Assembly (NCBI RefSeq): GCF_004310345.1
Contig: NZ_SISK01000007.1
Span: 1 to 64,000, forward strand
Length of the DNA stretch: 64,000 nt
Source of the DNA: Paracoccus subflavus
Lineage (GTDB): Bacteria; Pseudomonadota; Alphaproteobacteria; Rhodobacterales; Rhodobacteraceae
Direction of reading: 5' to 3'
Positions 1 through 9,877 of this stretch are shown one piece after another (the stretch's first letter is position 1; each line of letters begins with the position of its first letter). The notes under the pieces are model-generated. The model worked only from the letters and a program-made list of their open reading frames with translations, was not told where the DNA came from and searched no databases. The position numbers and the translations under genes were made by a program.

Positions 1-336
<336 letters not shown>

Positions 337-338
337 TC

Positions 339-1265
339 ATGAGTCTCATGAAAACCCTGGGCCGCGTTGCTGCCGGGGTCGTTCTGGCCAAGGGTATCGG
401 CGCCGCCATGCAGCAGCACCAGCGCAATCAGCCCGGGGGGCAGGTATCTGACCGGAACCGTCCCAGCGGCGGGCTGCTGGGCGATCTGTTCGGCAGCAAC
501 ACGGGCAGCGGATCGGGCGGAAACCTGAACGACATGCTGGGCCAGGTGCTGGGCGGTCGCACCGGGGGCGGGCGGCCTTATGGCGGTCCCACCTCGCGGG
601 GGGCGTCGGGCGGGCTTGGCGGGCTTCTGGACAGCCTGACCAACAGGGCCGGTTCAGGCGGCGGCAGCGCGGGCGGGCTTGGCGATTTGCTGGGACAACT
701 GACGGGCGGCACCAAGACCCGCAGCGCCGGAACCGGCGGCGGGCTTGGCGATCTTCTGGGCGGGCTTCTGGGGGGCGCCGCGGCAGGCGGCCTGGCGGGT
801 CAGCTTGCGCGCAAGGATTCCCAGCCCACGAACGACGCGAGTTTTGGCGAACTGTTCAACGACGCCGTCGCCAAGCAGGACGAGCCCGATGTGGCCCCCA
901 CCCCTGAACAGAACGCCGTGGCGGGGCTTATGCTGCGCGCCATGATCCAGGCCGCCAAATCCGACGGCAAGATCGACGAGGCGGAAAAACAGCGGCTGCT
1001 GGGCAAGCTGGGCGACGATCTGGATGACGATGAACGGCAGTTCATCCGCGACCAGATGGCCGCCCCGGTGGATGCCGAGGCCTTGGCGCGCGATGTGCCC
1101 AAAGGACTGGAATCGCAGGTTTATCTGATGTCCCTTCTGGCCATTGACCTGGATCACGACGACGAGGCCCGATATCTGGACCGCCTTGCCCAGGCGCTGA
1201 AGCTGGACCGTCCTGCGGTCAACGACATCCATGACCAGTTGGGCACGACCCGTCTTTATACCTGA
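339..1265 (+). CDS. DUF533 / TerB-like inner-membrane-associated protein
   Basis: A 308-residue protein of the YebE/DUF533 type. Residues 1-25 are a hydrophobic start, and about 35-165 is a low-complexity Gly/Leu stretch with several repeats of the type GGLGDLLG. The C-terminal 110 residues are an acidic helical TerB-like domain with the signature MIQAAKSDGKIDEAEKQRLL. The ATG at 339 was chosen because AGGAGG lies 6 nt upstream (327-332); an in-frame ATG at 306 has no ribosome site. The function of the family is not established. It stands alone between tuf and the cytochrome c' gene. Confidence 0.85.
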   Translation: MSLMKTLGRVAAGVVLAKGIGAAMQQHQRNQPGGQVSDRNRPSGGLLGDLFGSNTGSGSGGNLNDMLGQVLGGRTGGGRPYGGPTSRGASGGLGGLLDSLTNRAGSGGGSAGGLGDLLGQLTGGTKTRSAGTGGGLGDLLGGLLGGAAAGGLAGQLARKDSQPTNDASFGELFNDAVAKQDEPDVAPTPEQNAVAGLMLRAMIQAAKSDGKIDEAEKQRLLGKLGDDLDDDERQFIRDQMAAPVDAEALARDVPKGLESQVYLMSLLAIDLDHDDEARYLDRLAQALKLDRPAVNDIHDQLGTTRLYT

Positions 1266-1358
1266 AGCGGAACAAGCCGGACGCGCGGCAGTTGATTCGC
1301 GCGTCCAGATTTGCCAACATTCCCCTGATTGACCCCTCAACCCCTCCCGGAGCCAGCC

Positions 1359-1814
1359 ATGACCGCCGTCAAAGCCATTGCCCTTGCTGCAAGCCTTTTC
1401 GTACCGTCCCTCGCGGCGGCACAGGACACCGATGCCATCCTCGAGGCGCGCCAGGGATTCATGTCCTTGCTGAGCTTCAACATGGGAAAGCTGTCTGGCA
1501 TGGCCAAGGGCGAGATCGAATACGACGCCGAGGCCGCCTCGGTTGCGGCCAGCAATATCGTGGCCCTAACGAATTACGACATATGGCCTTTGTTTGTCGA
1601 AGGAACCTCGTCCGAGGATCTGGACAATTCCGACGCCCTGCCCGCGATCTGGGAAAATCCCGATGATTTCCGCGCCAAGTTCGCGGCCCTGCGCGAAGCA
1701 GCCGCAGGGGCCCCCGCAACAGTAGGCGGCGGTCAGGAAGCCTTGGGACCGGCGTTGCAGCAACTGGGCGGCGCCTGCAAGTCCTGCCACGACGATTACC
1801 GCAAGGACGACTGA
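1359..1814 (+). CDS. Cytochrome c' (periplasmic class II c-type cytochrome)
   Basis: 151 residues. A signal peptide covers about 1-21 (cut after AAA-Q), followed by a four-helix domain. One C-terminal haem site, C140-K-S-C143-H144, sits close to the end, as expected for class II cytochromes. Arg31 in the first helix matches a conserved position. Cytochromes c' bind NO and CO and are thought to protect against nitrosative stress during denitrification. The stop overlaps the ATG of the b-type cytochrome gene (TGATG), so the two are probably translated together. The start at 1359 is the only one that leaves a normal signal peptide. Confidence 0.9.
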   Translation: MTAVKAIALAASLFVPSLAAAQDTDAILEARQGFMSLLSFNMGKLSGMAKGEIEYDAEAASVAASNIVALTNYDIWPLFVEGTSSEDLDNSDALPAIWENPDDFRAKFAALREAAAGAPATVGGGQEALGPALQQLGGACKSCHDDYRKDD

Positions 1815-2398
1815 TGGCGACACAGGACGCACGCCGGGAACGCATCTGGGACCCGGCGCTGCGTGCCTATCATTGGGCATTGGCGGTGCTGGTGATCGCC
1901 AACTGGCTGCTTGGAAAGCTGGGCCCTTCCGACATGACGCTGCATTTTTGGCTGGGCTATGGGGTGATCGGGCTGCTTGTGTTCCGGCTGGTCTGGGGCC
2001 TGGCCGGACCGGCCACGGCGCGGTTCACGCAGTTCGTTCGCGGTCCCCGCGCCGTGCTGGCCTATCTGCCCGAGATGGCACGGCCCCGGCCAAGTCAATG
2101 GCCCGGTCACAGCCCCGTGGGCGCATTGGCGGTTGTGGCCATGCTGGCCGTCCTGATCCTGCAGGTCACGACCGGGCTGTTCGCGGACCCCGACGATTAC
2201 ATCAACGTGGGACCGCTAGCCTCGACAGTCAGTTCGGAAACATCGCGCAGCGCCCTGCGCTGGCACAACCGGGGTGCGGACCTGATCCTGATCCTGGTCC
2301 TGCTGCACTGGGCAGCGATTCTCTTTTATCGGCTGTGGAAGCACGAAGATCTGGTGCGGCCGATGATCACCGGCTGGAAATGGGTACGTCGCCGCTAG
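1814..2398 (+). CDS. Cytochrome b561 / Ni,Fe-hydrogenase-type cytochrome b
   Basis: 194 residues with four hydrophobic segments (about 20-36, 44-64, 100-122 and 155-174). Candidate haem-ligand histidines are H20, H44, H151 and H165. This fits the membrane di-haem cytochrome b561 family, which passes electrons from quinol to a partner. Overlap with the upstream cytochrome c' gene suggests that the c' protein is that partner, a pairing also known in other Rhodobacteraceae. No hydrogenase genes are nearby, so the hydrogenase label is only a family name. Confidence 0.87.
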   Translation: MATQDARRERIWDPALRAYHWALAVLVIANWLLGKLGPSDMTLHFWLGYGVIGLLVFRLVWGLAGPATARFTQFVRGPRAVLAYLPEMARPRPSQWPGHSPVGALAVVAMLAVLILQVTTGLFADPDDYINVGPLASTVSSETSRSALRWHNRGADLILILVLLHWAAILFYRLWKHEDLVRPMITGWKWVRRR

Positions 2399-2456
2399 TG
2401 GCCGGGAACCCCCGCCCGCGCGGCATGTTGGGCAAGGCAATCCAAAAGGAACACCC

Positions 2457-3356
2457 ATGTCCACCGACCAGCCTTTTCGCAGCGGCGCGATCCGCGACCC
2501 TCGTCTGCCCGAACCCGATTTTCCCAAACAGGAGCAACCCTTTCCCGGTCTGGCCAGCCGCATGGACCCTCTGCCCGACCATGGCGAAACCAGCTATCGC
2601 GGCAGCGGGCGCCTGGCAGGCAAGCGTGCGCTGATCACCGGCGGTGACAGTGGCATCGGCGCGGCCGCTGCCATCGCCTACGCGCGCGAAGGCGCCGACA
2701 TCGCCATCAACTACCTGCCGGAAGAACAGGAAGACGCAGACAGGATCATTGCGTTGATCAAGGCCGAAGGCCGCAAGGCCATCGCCATTCCCGGCGACCT
2801 GCAGGACGAGGACTTCTGCAAATCGCTGGTCGCCCAAACGGTCGAGGCGCTTGGCGGGCTGGATATCCTGGTCAACAATGCCGGTCGCCAGCAGTTCTGC
2901 GAAAAGCTCGAGGATCTCACGACCGAGGATTTCGACGCGACCATGAAGACCAATGTCTATGCCCCGTTCTGGATCACCCGCGCAGCCCTGCCGCACATGG
3001 AGGCGGGCGCGTCGATCATCATCACCTCGTCGGTGCAGGCCTTCTCGGCTTCGGAACTGCTGTTCGACTATGCCCAGACCAAAGCCGCCAATGTCGCCTT
3101 TGCGCAGTCCCTGGCCAAGCAACTTGCCCCGCGCGGCATCCGGGTGAACGCCGTCTGCCCCGGCCCCTACTGGACCGCGCTGCAGGTCTCGGGCGGCCAG
3201 CCGCCTAAGAAGGCCGCCGAACACGGCAAGAACCAGCCTCTTGGCCGCCCCGGCCAGCCGGTCGAGATCGCACCCATATATGTGCTGCTGGCCTCGGACG
3301 AGGCGAGTTATATCACCGGGGAATACTTCGGATCGGTCGGCGGCGGGGGTCTGTGA
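2457..3356 (+). CDS. SDR-family oxidoreductase with N-terminal extension
   Basis: 299-residue short-chain dehydrogenase. A proline-rich 50-residue N-terminal tail precedes the Rossmann fold. The cofactor motif TGGDSGIG is at 61-68, NNAG at 140-143, and the catalytic Ser191/192, Tyr205 and Lys209 are in place. The tail and overall pattern resemble the YhdF/YhxC (general stress protein 39) group, whose substrates are poorly known. The start follows AAAAGGAA with normal spacing. It is preceded by the cytochrome pair and followed by two hairpins. Confidence 0.88.
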   Translation: MSTDQPFRSGAIRDPRLPEPDFPKQEQPFPGLASRMDPLPDHGETSYRGSGRLAGKRALITGGDSGIGAAAAIAYAREGADIAINYLPEEQEDADRIIALIKAEGRKAIAIPGDLQDEDFCKSLVAQTVEALGGLDILVNNAGRQQFCEKLEDLTTEDFDATMKTNVYAPFWITRAALPHMEAGASIIITSSVQAFSASELLFDYAQTKAANVAFAQSLAKQLAPRGIRVNAVCPGPYWTALQVSGGQPPKKAAEHGKNQPLGRPGQPVEIAPIYVLLASDEASYITGEYFGSVGGGGL

Positions 3357-3397
3357 AGCCTTTCGCCTCGATGGGCCATCCCGGGGAGACGGAGGGC

Positions 3398-3453
3398 GCG
3401 GGGCGCAACCCCCGCACCTGACGGTGCCAAGGGCGCCAACCCTTCCGTCAGGT
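3398..3453. terminator. Two adjacent hairpins between convergent SDR gene and parC
   Basis: First hairpin: GCGGGG at 3398-3403 pairs with CCCCGC at 3410-3415. Second: ACCTGACGG (3416-3424) pairs perfectly with CCGTCAGGT (3445-3453), and inside it AAGGG (3429-3433) pairs with CCCTT (3440-3444). That gives 14 bp of stem with a TGCC bulge. The second arm includes the parC stop codon (3448-3450). Neither direction has a long T-run, so this may be a strong structured 3' end or a processing site rather than a classic intrinsic terminator. Confidence 0.6.
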
Positions 3454-5694
3454 AAACCTGTTGTTGCGGGGAAAGCCGCGCGGGGCCATGCGCCCGGCGC
3501 TGGCGCGCTTGCCCAGCCATTCGGTCAGATCCGGTTCGGTCCGGGTGCGGCCACCGCTTTCCTGCCAGCGCAACCCTTCGGCCAGGGTGACAAAGGCTGC
3601 GTCAGACAGCGTGTCCCCCGCCACCAGGCCGCCTCCGCTGCCGTATTTCTGAAGCTTGACCCCCTTGCCGCGCGACATTTCTGGCAGTTCGGCCAGGGAA
3701 AAAACCAGCATCTTGCGGTTTGTGCCGACCACGGCGACATGATCGCCGCTGACCGGACGGCACAACATTGCGTCACCGTTCAGCACCTGCTTGCCGGCCT
3801 TGGTCTGGGCCAGGATATCGCCCGCCCCGACGATGAAGCCATCCCCGGATTTCGATGCCACCAGATATTTCTGGTCTGCGCGCCAGGGAAACATGGCGAT
3901 CACTTCGGCCTCGTTCGGCAAGTCGATCATCAGCCGCAGCGGCTCGCCCATGCCGCGCCCGCCGGGCAGGGCGTTGGCGGGCAGCGTGTAGAACCGGCCG
4001 TTCGAGGCAAAGACCACCAGCTTGTCGGTCGTCTCGGCATGGAGGGCAAGACCAGGGCCGTCGCCGTCCTTGAACTTGATCTCGGCCTCCAGCGGCTGAT
4101 GGCCCCTGAGGGCGCGAATCCAGCCCATCCTGGACAGGATCACCGTCAGCGGCTCGCGCTCGATCATCGAATCCAGATCGATGGGGGCGATCTCCTGCGC
4201 CTCGGCGATCTGGGTGCGGCGCTGGCCCTGCGGCTTGGACTTGCCGAACAGGTTGCGGACTTCCTTCAACTGACCGGCGATGCGGGACCATTGCGCGCCT
4301 TCGTCGGCCAGCATGGCCTGCAAGCCCTGCCGTTCCTCCAGCAGCGCATCGCGTTCGGTGCGCAGTTCGATTTCCTCTAGCTTGCGCAGGGCGCGCAGGC
4401 GCATGTTCAGGATCGCCTCGACCTGCACGTCGGTCAGCGCGAATTCGGCGATCATCACCGCCTTGGGGTCGTCTTCGTGACGGATGATGGCGATCACGCG
4501 ATCCAGGTTCAGATAGGCGATCAGATAGCCTTCCAGAACCTCGAGCCGGGTGGCGATGCGATCCAGACGATAGGTCGCGCGGCGCAACAGCACGTCGCGA
4601 CGGTGGTCCAGAAAGGCGCGCAGCACCTCCTTGAGCGAACAGACCCTGGGCACGCGCCCGTCGATCAGCACGTTCATGTTCATGCTGAAACGGATTTCCA
4701 GATCGCTGGCGCGGAACAGCGCGCCCATCAACTGATCGGGATCGACAGTGCGCGCCTTGGGCTCCAGCACGATGCGGATGTCCTCGGCGGATTCGTCGCG
4801 CACATCGGCCAGGATCGGGATCTTGCGGGTCTGGATCAGGTCGGCCAGCCGCTCGATCAGTTTGGATTTCTGGACCTGATAGGGGATCTCGGTCACGACG
4901 ATCTGCCACAGGCCCCGGCCCAGATCCTCGACGGCCCAGCGGGCGCGCACGCGAAAGGCACCGCGTCCGGTGCGATAGGCCTCGGCGATGGCGTCGCGGT
5001 TTTCCACGATCACGCCGCCGGTGGGAAAATCCGGACCCCCGATGATGCCGGCCAGCGTATCGTCGCGGGCATCCGGCGTCTTGATCAGGTGCAGGCAGGC
5101 GTCGATCACCTCGTGCAGGTTGTGGGGCGGAATATTGGTGGCCATGCCCACGGCGATGCCCGACGCGCCATTGGCCAGCAGGTTCGGAAAGGCCGCCGGC
5201 AGAACGATCGGTTCCTGCAAGGTGCCGTCATAGTTCGGGCGGAAATCCACTGCATCCTCGGCCAGCCCTTCCATCAGGCTTTCCGAGGCCTGCGCCAGCC
5301 GCGCCTCGGTGTATCGGGCCGCGGCCGGGTTGTCGCCGTCGATATTGCCGAAGTTCCCCTGACCGTCCACCAGCGGATAGCGCATGGCGAAATCCTGCGC
5401 CAGGCGCGCCATCGCGTCATAAATCGCCGCATCCCCATGAGGGTGATAGTTGCCCATCACGTCGCCGGTGATCTTGGCCGACTTGCGGAACGCCCCGTTC
5501 GGCGCCAGCCGCAGTTCGCGCATTGCATAAAGAATGCGCCGATGCACCGGCTTCAGCCCGTCGCGCGCGTCCGGCAAGGCCCGGTGCATGATCGTGGACA
5601 GTGCATAGGTCAGATACCGTTCGCCGATCGCGCGGCTCAGCGGTTCAGTCTGGGTGGCGTCGCCGGGGTCGATGGGCAGGCTGGACATGCGCAT
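3448..5694 (-). CDS. parC: DNA topoisomerase IV subunit A
   Basis: 748 residues. Type II topoisomerase subunit that decatenates daughter chromosomes together with ParE. The breakage-reunion domain starts at [20 protein letters not shown]; the catalytic tyrosine is Tyr128 in AARYTEARL, and the winged-helix residues HPHGD are at 84-88. The second half is a beta-pinwheel C-terminal domain. ParC is preferred over GyrA because of its length and the PFAM-like end. The start is ambiguous between ATG 5694 and ATG 5688, two codons apart, with no clear ribosome site. The position matching E. coli Ser80 is Ala89. Confidence 0.93.
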   Translation of the reverse strand: MRMSSLPIDPGDATQTEPLSRAIGERYLTYALSTIMHRALPDARDGLKPVHRRILYAMRELRLAPNGAFRKSAKITGDVMGNYHPHGDAAIYDAMARLAQDFAMRYPLVDGQGNFGNIDGDNPAAARYTEARLAQASESLMEGLAEDAVDFRPNYDGTLQEPIVLPAAFPNLLANGASGIAVGMATNIPPHNLHEVIDACLHLIKTPDARDDTLAGIIGGPDFPTGGVIVENRDAIAEAYRTGRGAFRVRARWAVEDLGRGLWQIVVTEIPYQVQKSKLIERLADLIQTRKIPILADVRDESAEDIRIVLEPKARTVDPDQLMGALFRASDLEIRFSMNMNVLIDGRVPRVCSLKEVLRAFLDHRRDVLLRRATYRLDRIATRLEVLEGYLIAYLNLDRVIAIIRHEDDPKAVMIAEFALTDVQVEAILNMRLRALRKLEEIELRTERDALLEERQGLQAMLADEGAQWSRIAGQLKEVRNLFGKSKPQGQRRTQIAEAQEIAPIDLDSMIEREPLTVILSRMGWIRALRGHQPLEAEIKFKDGDGPGLALHAETTDKLVVFASNGRFYTLPANALPGGRGMGEPLRLMIDLPNEAEVIAMFPWRADQKYLVASKSGDGFIVGAGDILAQTKAGKQVLNGDAMLCRPVSGDHVAVVGTNRKMLVFSLAELPEMSRGKGVKLQKYGSGGGLVAGDTLSDAAFVTLAEGLRWQESGGRTRTEPDLTEWLGKRASAGRMAPRGFPRNNRFT

Positions 5695-5782
5695 CAGATA
5701 GGATGTGGCGGGCACGCGGTCCAGCAGGAATCGCGGAACGGCCGCCGGGCCGTTGGCGTTGCGCCCATACGACAGATAAACA

Positions 5783-5798
5783 AGACCCGAAAGGGTCT
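5783..5798. other. Small GNRA-loop hairpin upstream of the SH3 gene
   Basis: AGACCC, GAAA loop, GGGTCT: a perfect 6-bp stem capped by a stable tetraloop, 13 nt before the ATG of the SH3 protein. It could fold in the leader of that mRNA and influence its translation. It could equally be chance; no T-run follows. Confidence 0.3.
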
Positions 5799-5811
5799 GC
5801 TGGGGGCATGG

Positions 5812-6309
5812 ATGATCAGACTGGGCGCGCTTGTTCTTGGCACGCTTGCCGGACTGTTCCTGCTCCTTGGCGTGCTGGGCGATAAAGACCTGCGCGCCGA
5901 ACGCCGGCCCATGCCGCAGGTTCAGCCCGCGGCCGAGGAAGCCGAGGCGCCCGAGGCCGCGCCAGATCAGATTGTGCAGCCATCGCCCCCTGCGGTGGTC
6001 CAGGCCGCAGCGCAGACCCCCGCGCAGGTGCAGCGCTTTCCCGGCCCGGCTCTCAGGCCGTCCCCCGAACATGCGGATGCCGATCGGGCCGATGCCCCGG
6101 CCTCGAACGGGCCGGTCCTGTATGTCACCGGCAACCGGGTGAACGTCCGGGCCGGCCCCTCGACCGGCGACGGGGTGGTGACAGCGCTGGATCGCGGCGC
6201 CGCCGTTCAGCCCCTGGGGCCCACGGATGGGGAATGGGTCAATATCCGCGTCGCGAACGGCAACGCCGGCTATGTGGCGGGCCGGTTCCTGTCGGCCACC
6301 GCTCCGTGA
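5812..6309 (+). CDS. Membrane-anchored SH3b-domain protein
   Basis: 165 residues. One N-terminal hydrophobic segment (about 4-23) is followed by a Pro/Ala/Glu-rich linker (about 35-98) and a bacterial SH3 domain (about 102-162) with the signature [16 protein letters not shown]3b domains of this type bind cell-wall or protein partners in the periplasm. The stop overlaps the GTG of the next SDR gene (GTGA). No enzymatic domain is attached, so the exact role is unknown. Confidence 0.8.
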   Translation: MIRLGALVLGTLAGLFLLLGVLGDKDLRAERRPMPQVQPAAEEAEAPEAAPDQIVQPSPPAVVQAAAQTPAQVQRFPGPALRPSPEHADADRADAPASNGPVLYVTGNRVNVRAGPSTGDGVVTALDRGAAVQPLGPTDGEWVNIRVANGNAGYVAGRFLSATAP

Positions 6310-7124
6310 GCCGGCGCGTCCTGATCACCGGCTGCTCGTCGGGCATCGGGCTGGATGCCGCGTGGCGGATGCAGTCGCTGGGCTGGCGGGTGGTGGCCAC
6401 CTGCCGCAAGGACAGCGACATCGCCGCCCGCCGGGCCGAGGGGATGGAGTGTCATCATCTGGATCTGGCGGACGAAAACAGCGTGGCCCAACTGACCGAC
6501 CGGGTTCTGTCGGGCGGCCCGCTGGACGCGCTTGTCAACAATGCGGCCTTTGCCCTGCCCGGCGCGGTCGAGGACATGCCGCGCGGCGCCCTGCGCGCGA
6601 TCTTCGAGACCAATCTTTTCGGCGCCCACGACCTGACCGTCAGGCTGATCCCGCATTTCCGCAGGAACGGCGGGAGGATCGTCAACATCAGTTCGGTCCT
6701 GGGTCTGATCGGCATCCGCTGGCGCGGCCCCTATGTGGCAACAAAGTTCGCGATGGAGGGGCTGACCGACGTTCTGCGGCTGGAAATGGCGGGCACGCCC
6801 GTGCGGGTGATCCTGATCGAACCCGGTCCCATCACCAGCCGCATCCGCGAAAATGCCATCCCCCATTTCGAACGATGGGTCGATTGGCAGAACAGCGCCC
6901 GCGCCGACGAATACCGTGACAGCCTGCTGAAACGCCTCTACCGGCCTTCGGGCAAGGACCGGTTCGAACTTCCGCCCTCGGCCGTCAGCGACCGGATCGT
7001 CCATGCGCTGACTGCGGCGCGGCCCCAGGCGCGCTATTATGTCACAACGCCCACATGGATCTCGGGGACGGCGCGCAGGCTTTTACCCACGCGTGCACTG
7101 GACTGGTTCGCGCGCCACGGCTAG
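6306..7124 (+). CDS. SDR-family NAD(P)-dependent oxidoreductase
   Basis: 272 residues. A classic short-chain dehydrogenase with TGCSSGIG at 9-16, NNA at 78-80, the active-site pair Ser129/130 and Tyr143/Lys147 (YVATK), and a PG motif after strand six. The start is GTG at 6306, overlapping the TGA of the SH3 gene; no in-frame ATG lies near. It resembles 17-beta-hydroxysteroid/retinol-type dehydrogenases, but the substrate cannot be told from sequence. Confidence 0.87.
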   Translation: MSRRVLITGCSSGIGLDAAWRMQSLGWRVVATCRKDSDIAARRAEGMECHHLDLADENSVAQLTDRVLSGGPLDALVNNAAFALPGAVEDMPRGALRAIFETNLFGAHDLTVRLIPHFRRNGGRIVNISSVLGLIGIRWRGPYVATKFAMEGLTDVLRLEMAGTPVRVILIEPGPITSRIRENAIPHFERWVDWQNSARADEYRDSLLKRLYRPSGKDRFELPPSAVSDRIVHALTAARPQARYYVTTPTWISGTARRLLPTRALDWFARHG

Positions 7125-7161
7125 GGTCCGGCAGCGAAGGCGCCGGGGAAAGGCAGCATCC

Positions 7162-7362
7162 ATGACCGACGAACCCCTGTTTTACGTGATCGTTCTGGCG
7201 ATGCTGGCCGTTCTGGCGGTGCTGGCGACCGGCATCGGCGGCTTTGCCAAGGGCGGCGAATTCAATCGCAAGCACGGCAACCGGATGATGCGCTGGCGGC
7301 TGATCGCCCAGGCGGTGGCGGTGGCGCTGATTATGCTGTTCGTCTGGCTGGGGGGACGGTGA
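7162..7362 (+). CDS. Twin-transmembrane HIG1-domain protein
   Basis: 66 residues with two membrane helices (about 7-27 and 44-62) joined by the short polar loop KGGEFNRKHGNRMMRWR. This loop is the mark of the hypoxia-induced-protein (HIG1) family, whose members associate with cytochrome oxidase supercomplexes in mitochondria and some alphaproteobacteria. The stop overlaps the ATG of the adenosyltransferase gene (TGATG). Confidence 0.8.
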   Translation: MTDEPLFYVIVLAMLAVLAVLATGIGGFAKGGEFNRKHGNRMMRWRLIAQAVAVALIMLFVWLGGR

Positions 7363-7934
7363 TGGTTGTCCTGAGCCGCATCTATACGCGCACCGGTGAC
7401 GGGGGCGACACCGCCCTGTCCGATGGAACCCGCGTTCCCAAGCACGACCCGCGGGTCGAGGCTTATGGCACGGTGGACGAACTGAACGCCACGCTGGGCC
7501 TGTGCAGGCTTCACGCAGCGGGCGAACTGGCGGACTGGCTGGCCGTGATCCAGAATGACTTGTTCGACTTGGGGGCCGATCTGTCGCGCCCGGACATGAC
7601 GGCGGACGACCGGGCGGGTTATCCGGTCCTGCGCATGATCGACGGGCAGGTCGAGCGTCTAGAATCCGAGATCAATGCGATGAACGCCCGTCTTGCCCCG
7701 CTGCGCAGCTTTGTGTTGCCGGGCGGATCGGCGCTGGCTGCGCATCTTCATCTGGCACGTACCGTGGCCCGCCGGGCGGAACGCCGCACGACCGATCTGG
7801 CGGCGGGGGGCGATGTGAACGGGGCCGCTGTAAGGTATCTGAACCGGCTGTCCGACTGGCTGTTCGTGGCCAGCCGCATTGCCAATGACAACGGGGCAGA
7901 CGACATCCTGTGGGTGCCGGGAGCCGGCCGCTAG
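7362..7934 (+). CDS. Cob(I)alamin adenosyltransferase, PduO type
   Basis: 190 residues. Transfers adenosyl from ATP to cob(I)alamin to make adenosylcobalamin. The ATP-binding motif TRTGDGG is near residues 9-15, the AYGTVDELNA segment follows, and the C-terminal RTVARRAERR helix carries the basic residues that bind triphosphate. The upstream GTG at 7359 is in frame, but ATG 7362 fits the TGATG overlap better. The neighbours HIG1, etfBA and hbd suggest a link to acyl-CoA metabolism through a B12-dependent mutase encoded elsewhere. Confidence 0.92.
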   Translation: MVVLSRIYTRTGDGGDTALSDGTRVPKHDPRVEAYGTVDELNATLGLCRLHAAGELADWLAVIQNDLFDLGADLSRPDMTADDRAGYPVLRMIDGQVERLESEINAMNARLAPLRSFVLPGGSALAAHLHLARTVARRAERRTTDLAAGGDVNGAAVRYLNRLSDWLFVASRIANDNGADDILWVPGAGR

Positions 7935-8044
7935 CCGCGACGGTCCGACGCAAACGCAACGTCGCAGGACGCTTTTGTGTTGGAAACCGCGACTATCCGC
8001 CGGTAACACTGCGCCAGAATTCGAGATAAAGGGGAGCACGACCC

Positions 8045-8803
8045 ATGAAGATACTTGTGCCCGTGAAGCGGGTTATTGACTACAACGTGAAGGTCCGGGT
8101 TCGGGCGGACGGGTCGGGTGTGGATCTGTCGAACGTAAAGATGTCGATGAACCCCTTTGACGAGATCGCGGTCGAGGAGGCGATCCGCCTGAAGGAGAAG
8201 GGGCAGGCCGAGGAGGTCGTCGTTGTCAGCATCGGCGTGCGTCAGGCGCAGGAAACGCTGCGCACCGCGCTGGCGATGGGGGCGGACCGGGCGATCCTGG
8301 TGGTGGCGGCCGAGGACGTGCACCAGGACATCGAGCCTCTGGCGGTGGCCAGGATTCTCAAGGCGGTGGTCGATGCCGAACAGCCCAGGCTGGTGATCGC
8401 CGGCAAGCAGGCCATCGACAACGACATGAACGCCACCGGCCAGATGCTGGCGGCGCTCCTGGGCTGGGGCCAGGCGGCCTTTGCCAGCCGGATCGAGATC
8501 GCGGGCGACAGCGCGCGCGTCACGCGCGAGGTGGACGGCGGGTTGCAGACGATCAGCGTGGCGCTGCCTGCGATCGTGACCGCCGACCTGCGGCTGAACG
8601 AGCCGCGCTATGCGAGCCTGCCCAACATCATGAAGGCCAAGAAGAAGCCGCTCGAGGAAAAGACGGCGGCCGACTACGGCGTGGACGTGACGCCGCGGCT
8701 GGAGGTGGTTTCGACCCGCGAGCCCGAGGGGCGTCAGGCGGGGATCAAGGTCGGCTCGGTGGACGAGCTGGTCGGCAAGCTGAAAGAAGCGGGGGTGATC
8801 TGA
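8045..8803 (+). CDS. etfB: Electron transfer flavoprotein beta subunit
   Basis: 252 residues. With EtfA it carries electrons from acyl-CoA dehydrogenases to ETF:ubiquinone oxidoreductase. It begins [19 protein letters not shown], contains the AMP-site region MGADRAI, and ends with the recognition-loop part around [13 protein letters not shown], all typical. GGGGAG lies just upstream of the ATG. The stop overlaps the etfA start (TGATG), giving coupled translation of the two subunits. Confidence 0.97.
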   Translation: MKILVPVKRVIDYNVKVRVRADGSGVDLSNVKMSMNPFDEIAVEEAIRLKEKGQAEEVVVVSIGVRQAQETLRTALAMGADRAILVVAAEDVHQDIEPLAVARILKAVVDAEQPRLVIAGKQAIDNDMNATGQMLAALLGWGQAAFASRIEIAGDSARVTREVDGGLQTISVALPAIVTADLRLNEPRYASLPNIMKAKKKPLEEKTAADYGVDVTPRLEVVSTREPEGRQAGIKVGSVDELVGKLKEAGVI

Positions 8804-9729
8804 TGGCTGTTCTGTTGCTGGGCGAGGTCAACCACGGCGCGCTGAACCGCGACGCCACCGCCAAGGCGGTCCAGGCGCTGCAGTCCCTGGGCGCGGTAAC
8901 GGTGCTCTGCGCCGGCGCCAGGGCGCGCGATGCGGCCACGGATGCCGCGGCCATCGCCGGGGTGGCCCGCGTGCTGGTGGCCGAGGATGCGCGCTATGGC
9001 CACCGGCTGGCCGAGCCCACGGCGGCGCTGATCGTGTCGCTGGCCGGGGACTATGACCACATCGCCGCCCCCGCCACCACCGACGCCAAGAACGTCATGC
9101 CGCGGGTGGCGGCGCTGCTGGACGTGATGGTGATCCCCGACGTGTCCAAGGTCATCGACGCCTCGACCTTCGAGCGTCCGGTCTATGCCGGCAACGCCAT
9201 TCAGACGGTGCGCTCGCGCGATGCGAAAAAGGTGATGACGATCCGCGTGGCCAGCTTCGAGGCAGCGGGCACGGGCAGCGGTGCGCCCATCGCGGACGCC
9301 ACGCCGGCCGACGATCCCGGCCTGTCGTCCTGGGTGGGCGACGAGGTCGCGGCCAGCGACCGGCCCGAACTGACCTCGGCGGGGCGGGTGGTCTCGGGCG
9401 GGCGGGCGGTCGGCTCGAAGGAGAATTTCGCCATGATCGAGGCCCTGGCCGACAAGCTGGGCGCGGCGGTGGGCGCCAGCCGGGCGGCGGTCGATTCCGG
9501 CTATGCCCCGAACGACTGGCAGGTCGGCCAGACCGGCAAGGTGGTCGCCCCCGACCTTTATGTGGCGGTGGGCATCTCGGGCGCGATCCAGCACCTTGCG
9601 GGCATGAAGGACAGCAAGGTCATCGTCGCCATCAACAAGGACGAGGAAGCCCCCATCTTCCAGATCGCCGACTACGGCCTCGTCGGAGACCTGTTCCAGA
9701 TCGTCCCGGAACTCACAGAAAAACTGTGA
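8803..9729 (+). CDS. etfA: Electron transfer flavoprotein alpha subunit
   Basis: 308 residues. FAD-binding subunit of ETF. The C-terminal FAD domain is recognisable from [16 protein letters not shown], then [20 protein letters not shown], and the signature [20 protein letters not shown]. Length is normal for the family. It ends 66 nt before a strong terminator, so etfBA forms a closed operon separate from hbd. Confidence 0.97.
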   Translation: MAVLLLGEVNHGALNRDATAKAVQALQSLGAVTVLCAGARARDAATDAAAIAGVARVLVAEDARYGHRLAEPTAALIVSLAGDYDHIAAPATTDAKNVMPRVAALLDVMVIPDVSKVIDASTFERPVYAGNAIQTVRSRDAKKVMTIRVASFEAAGTGSGAPIADATPADDPGLSSWVGDEVAASDRPELTSAGRVVSGGRAVGSKENFAMIEALADKLGAAVGASRAAVDSGYAPNDWQVGQTGKVVAPDLYVAVGISGAIQHLAGMKDSKVIVAINKDEEAPIFQIADYGLVGDLFQIVPELTEKL

Positions 9730-9795
9730 CCGGGAAAGGGGGGGCGAATATCCCATAGGCAGGAGGGGGACAAAACGCCCCGTCTGAACCAGAAG

Positions 9796-9819
9796 AACCG
9801 CCCCGAAAGGGGCGGTTTT
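9796..9819 (+). terminator. Intrinsic terminator after etfBA
   Basis: AACCGCCCC (9796-9804), GAAA loop, GGGGCGGTT (9809-9817), then further T residues: a perfect 9-bp stem with a GNRA loop and a short T-tract. It separates etfBA from hbd. Confidence 0.88.
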
Positions 9820-9877
9820 CGCATTGCGGCAACCGCCCGCCCGCCCTATCGTCCCGACCGTCAGATAGGGGGGCAAT

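Noticed and set aside
339..800. Glycine-rich DNA repeats in the DUF533 gene as a CRISPR or VNTR
   Set aside because: The repeats are imperfect, unevenly spaced and explained by the Gly/Leu-rich protein sequence.
9731..9795. Riboswitch or small RNA between etfA and hbd
   Set aside because: The only structure is the clear intrinsic terminator; the rest shows no pairing pattern.
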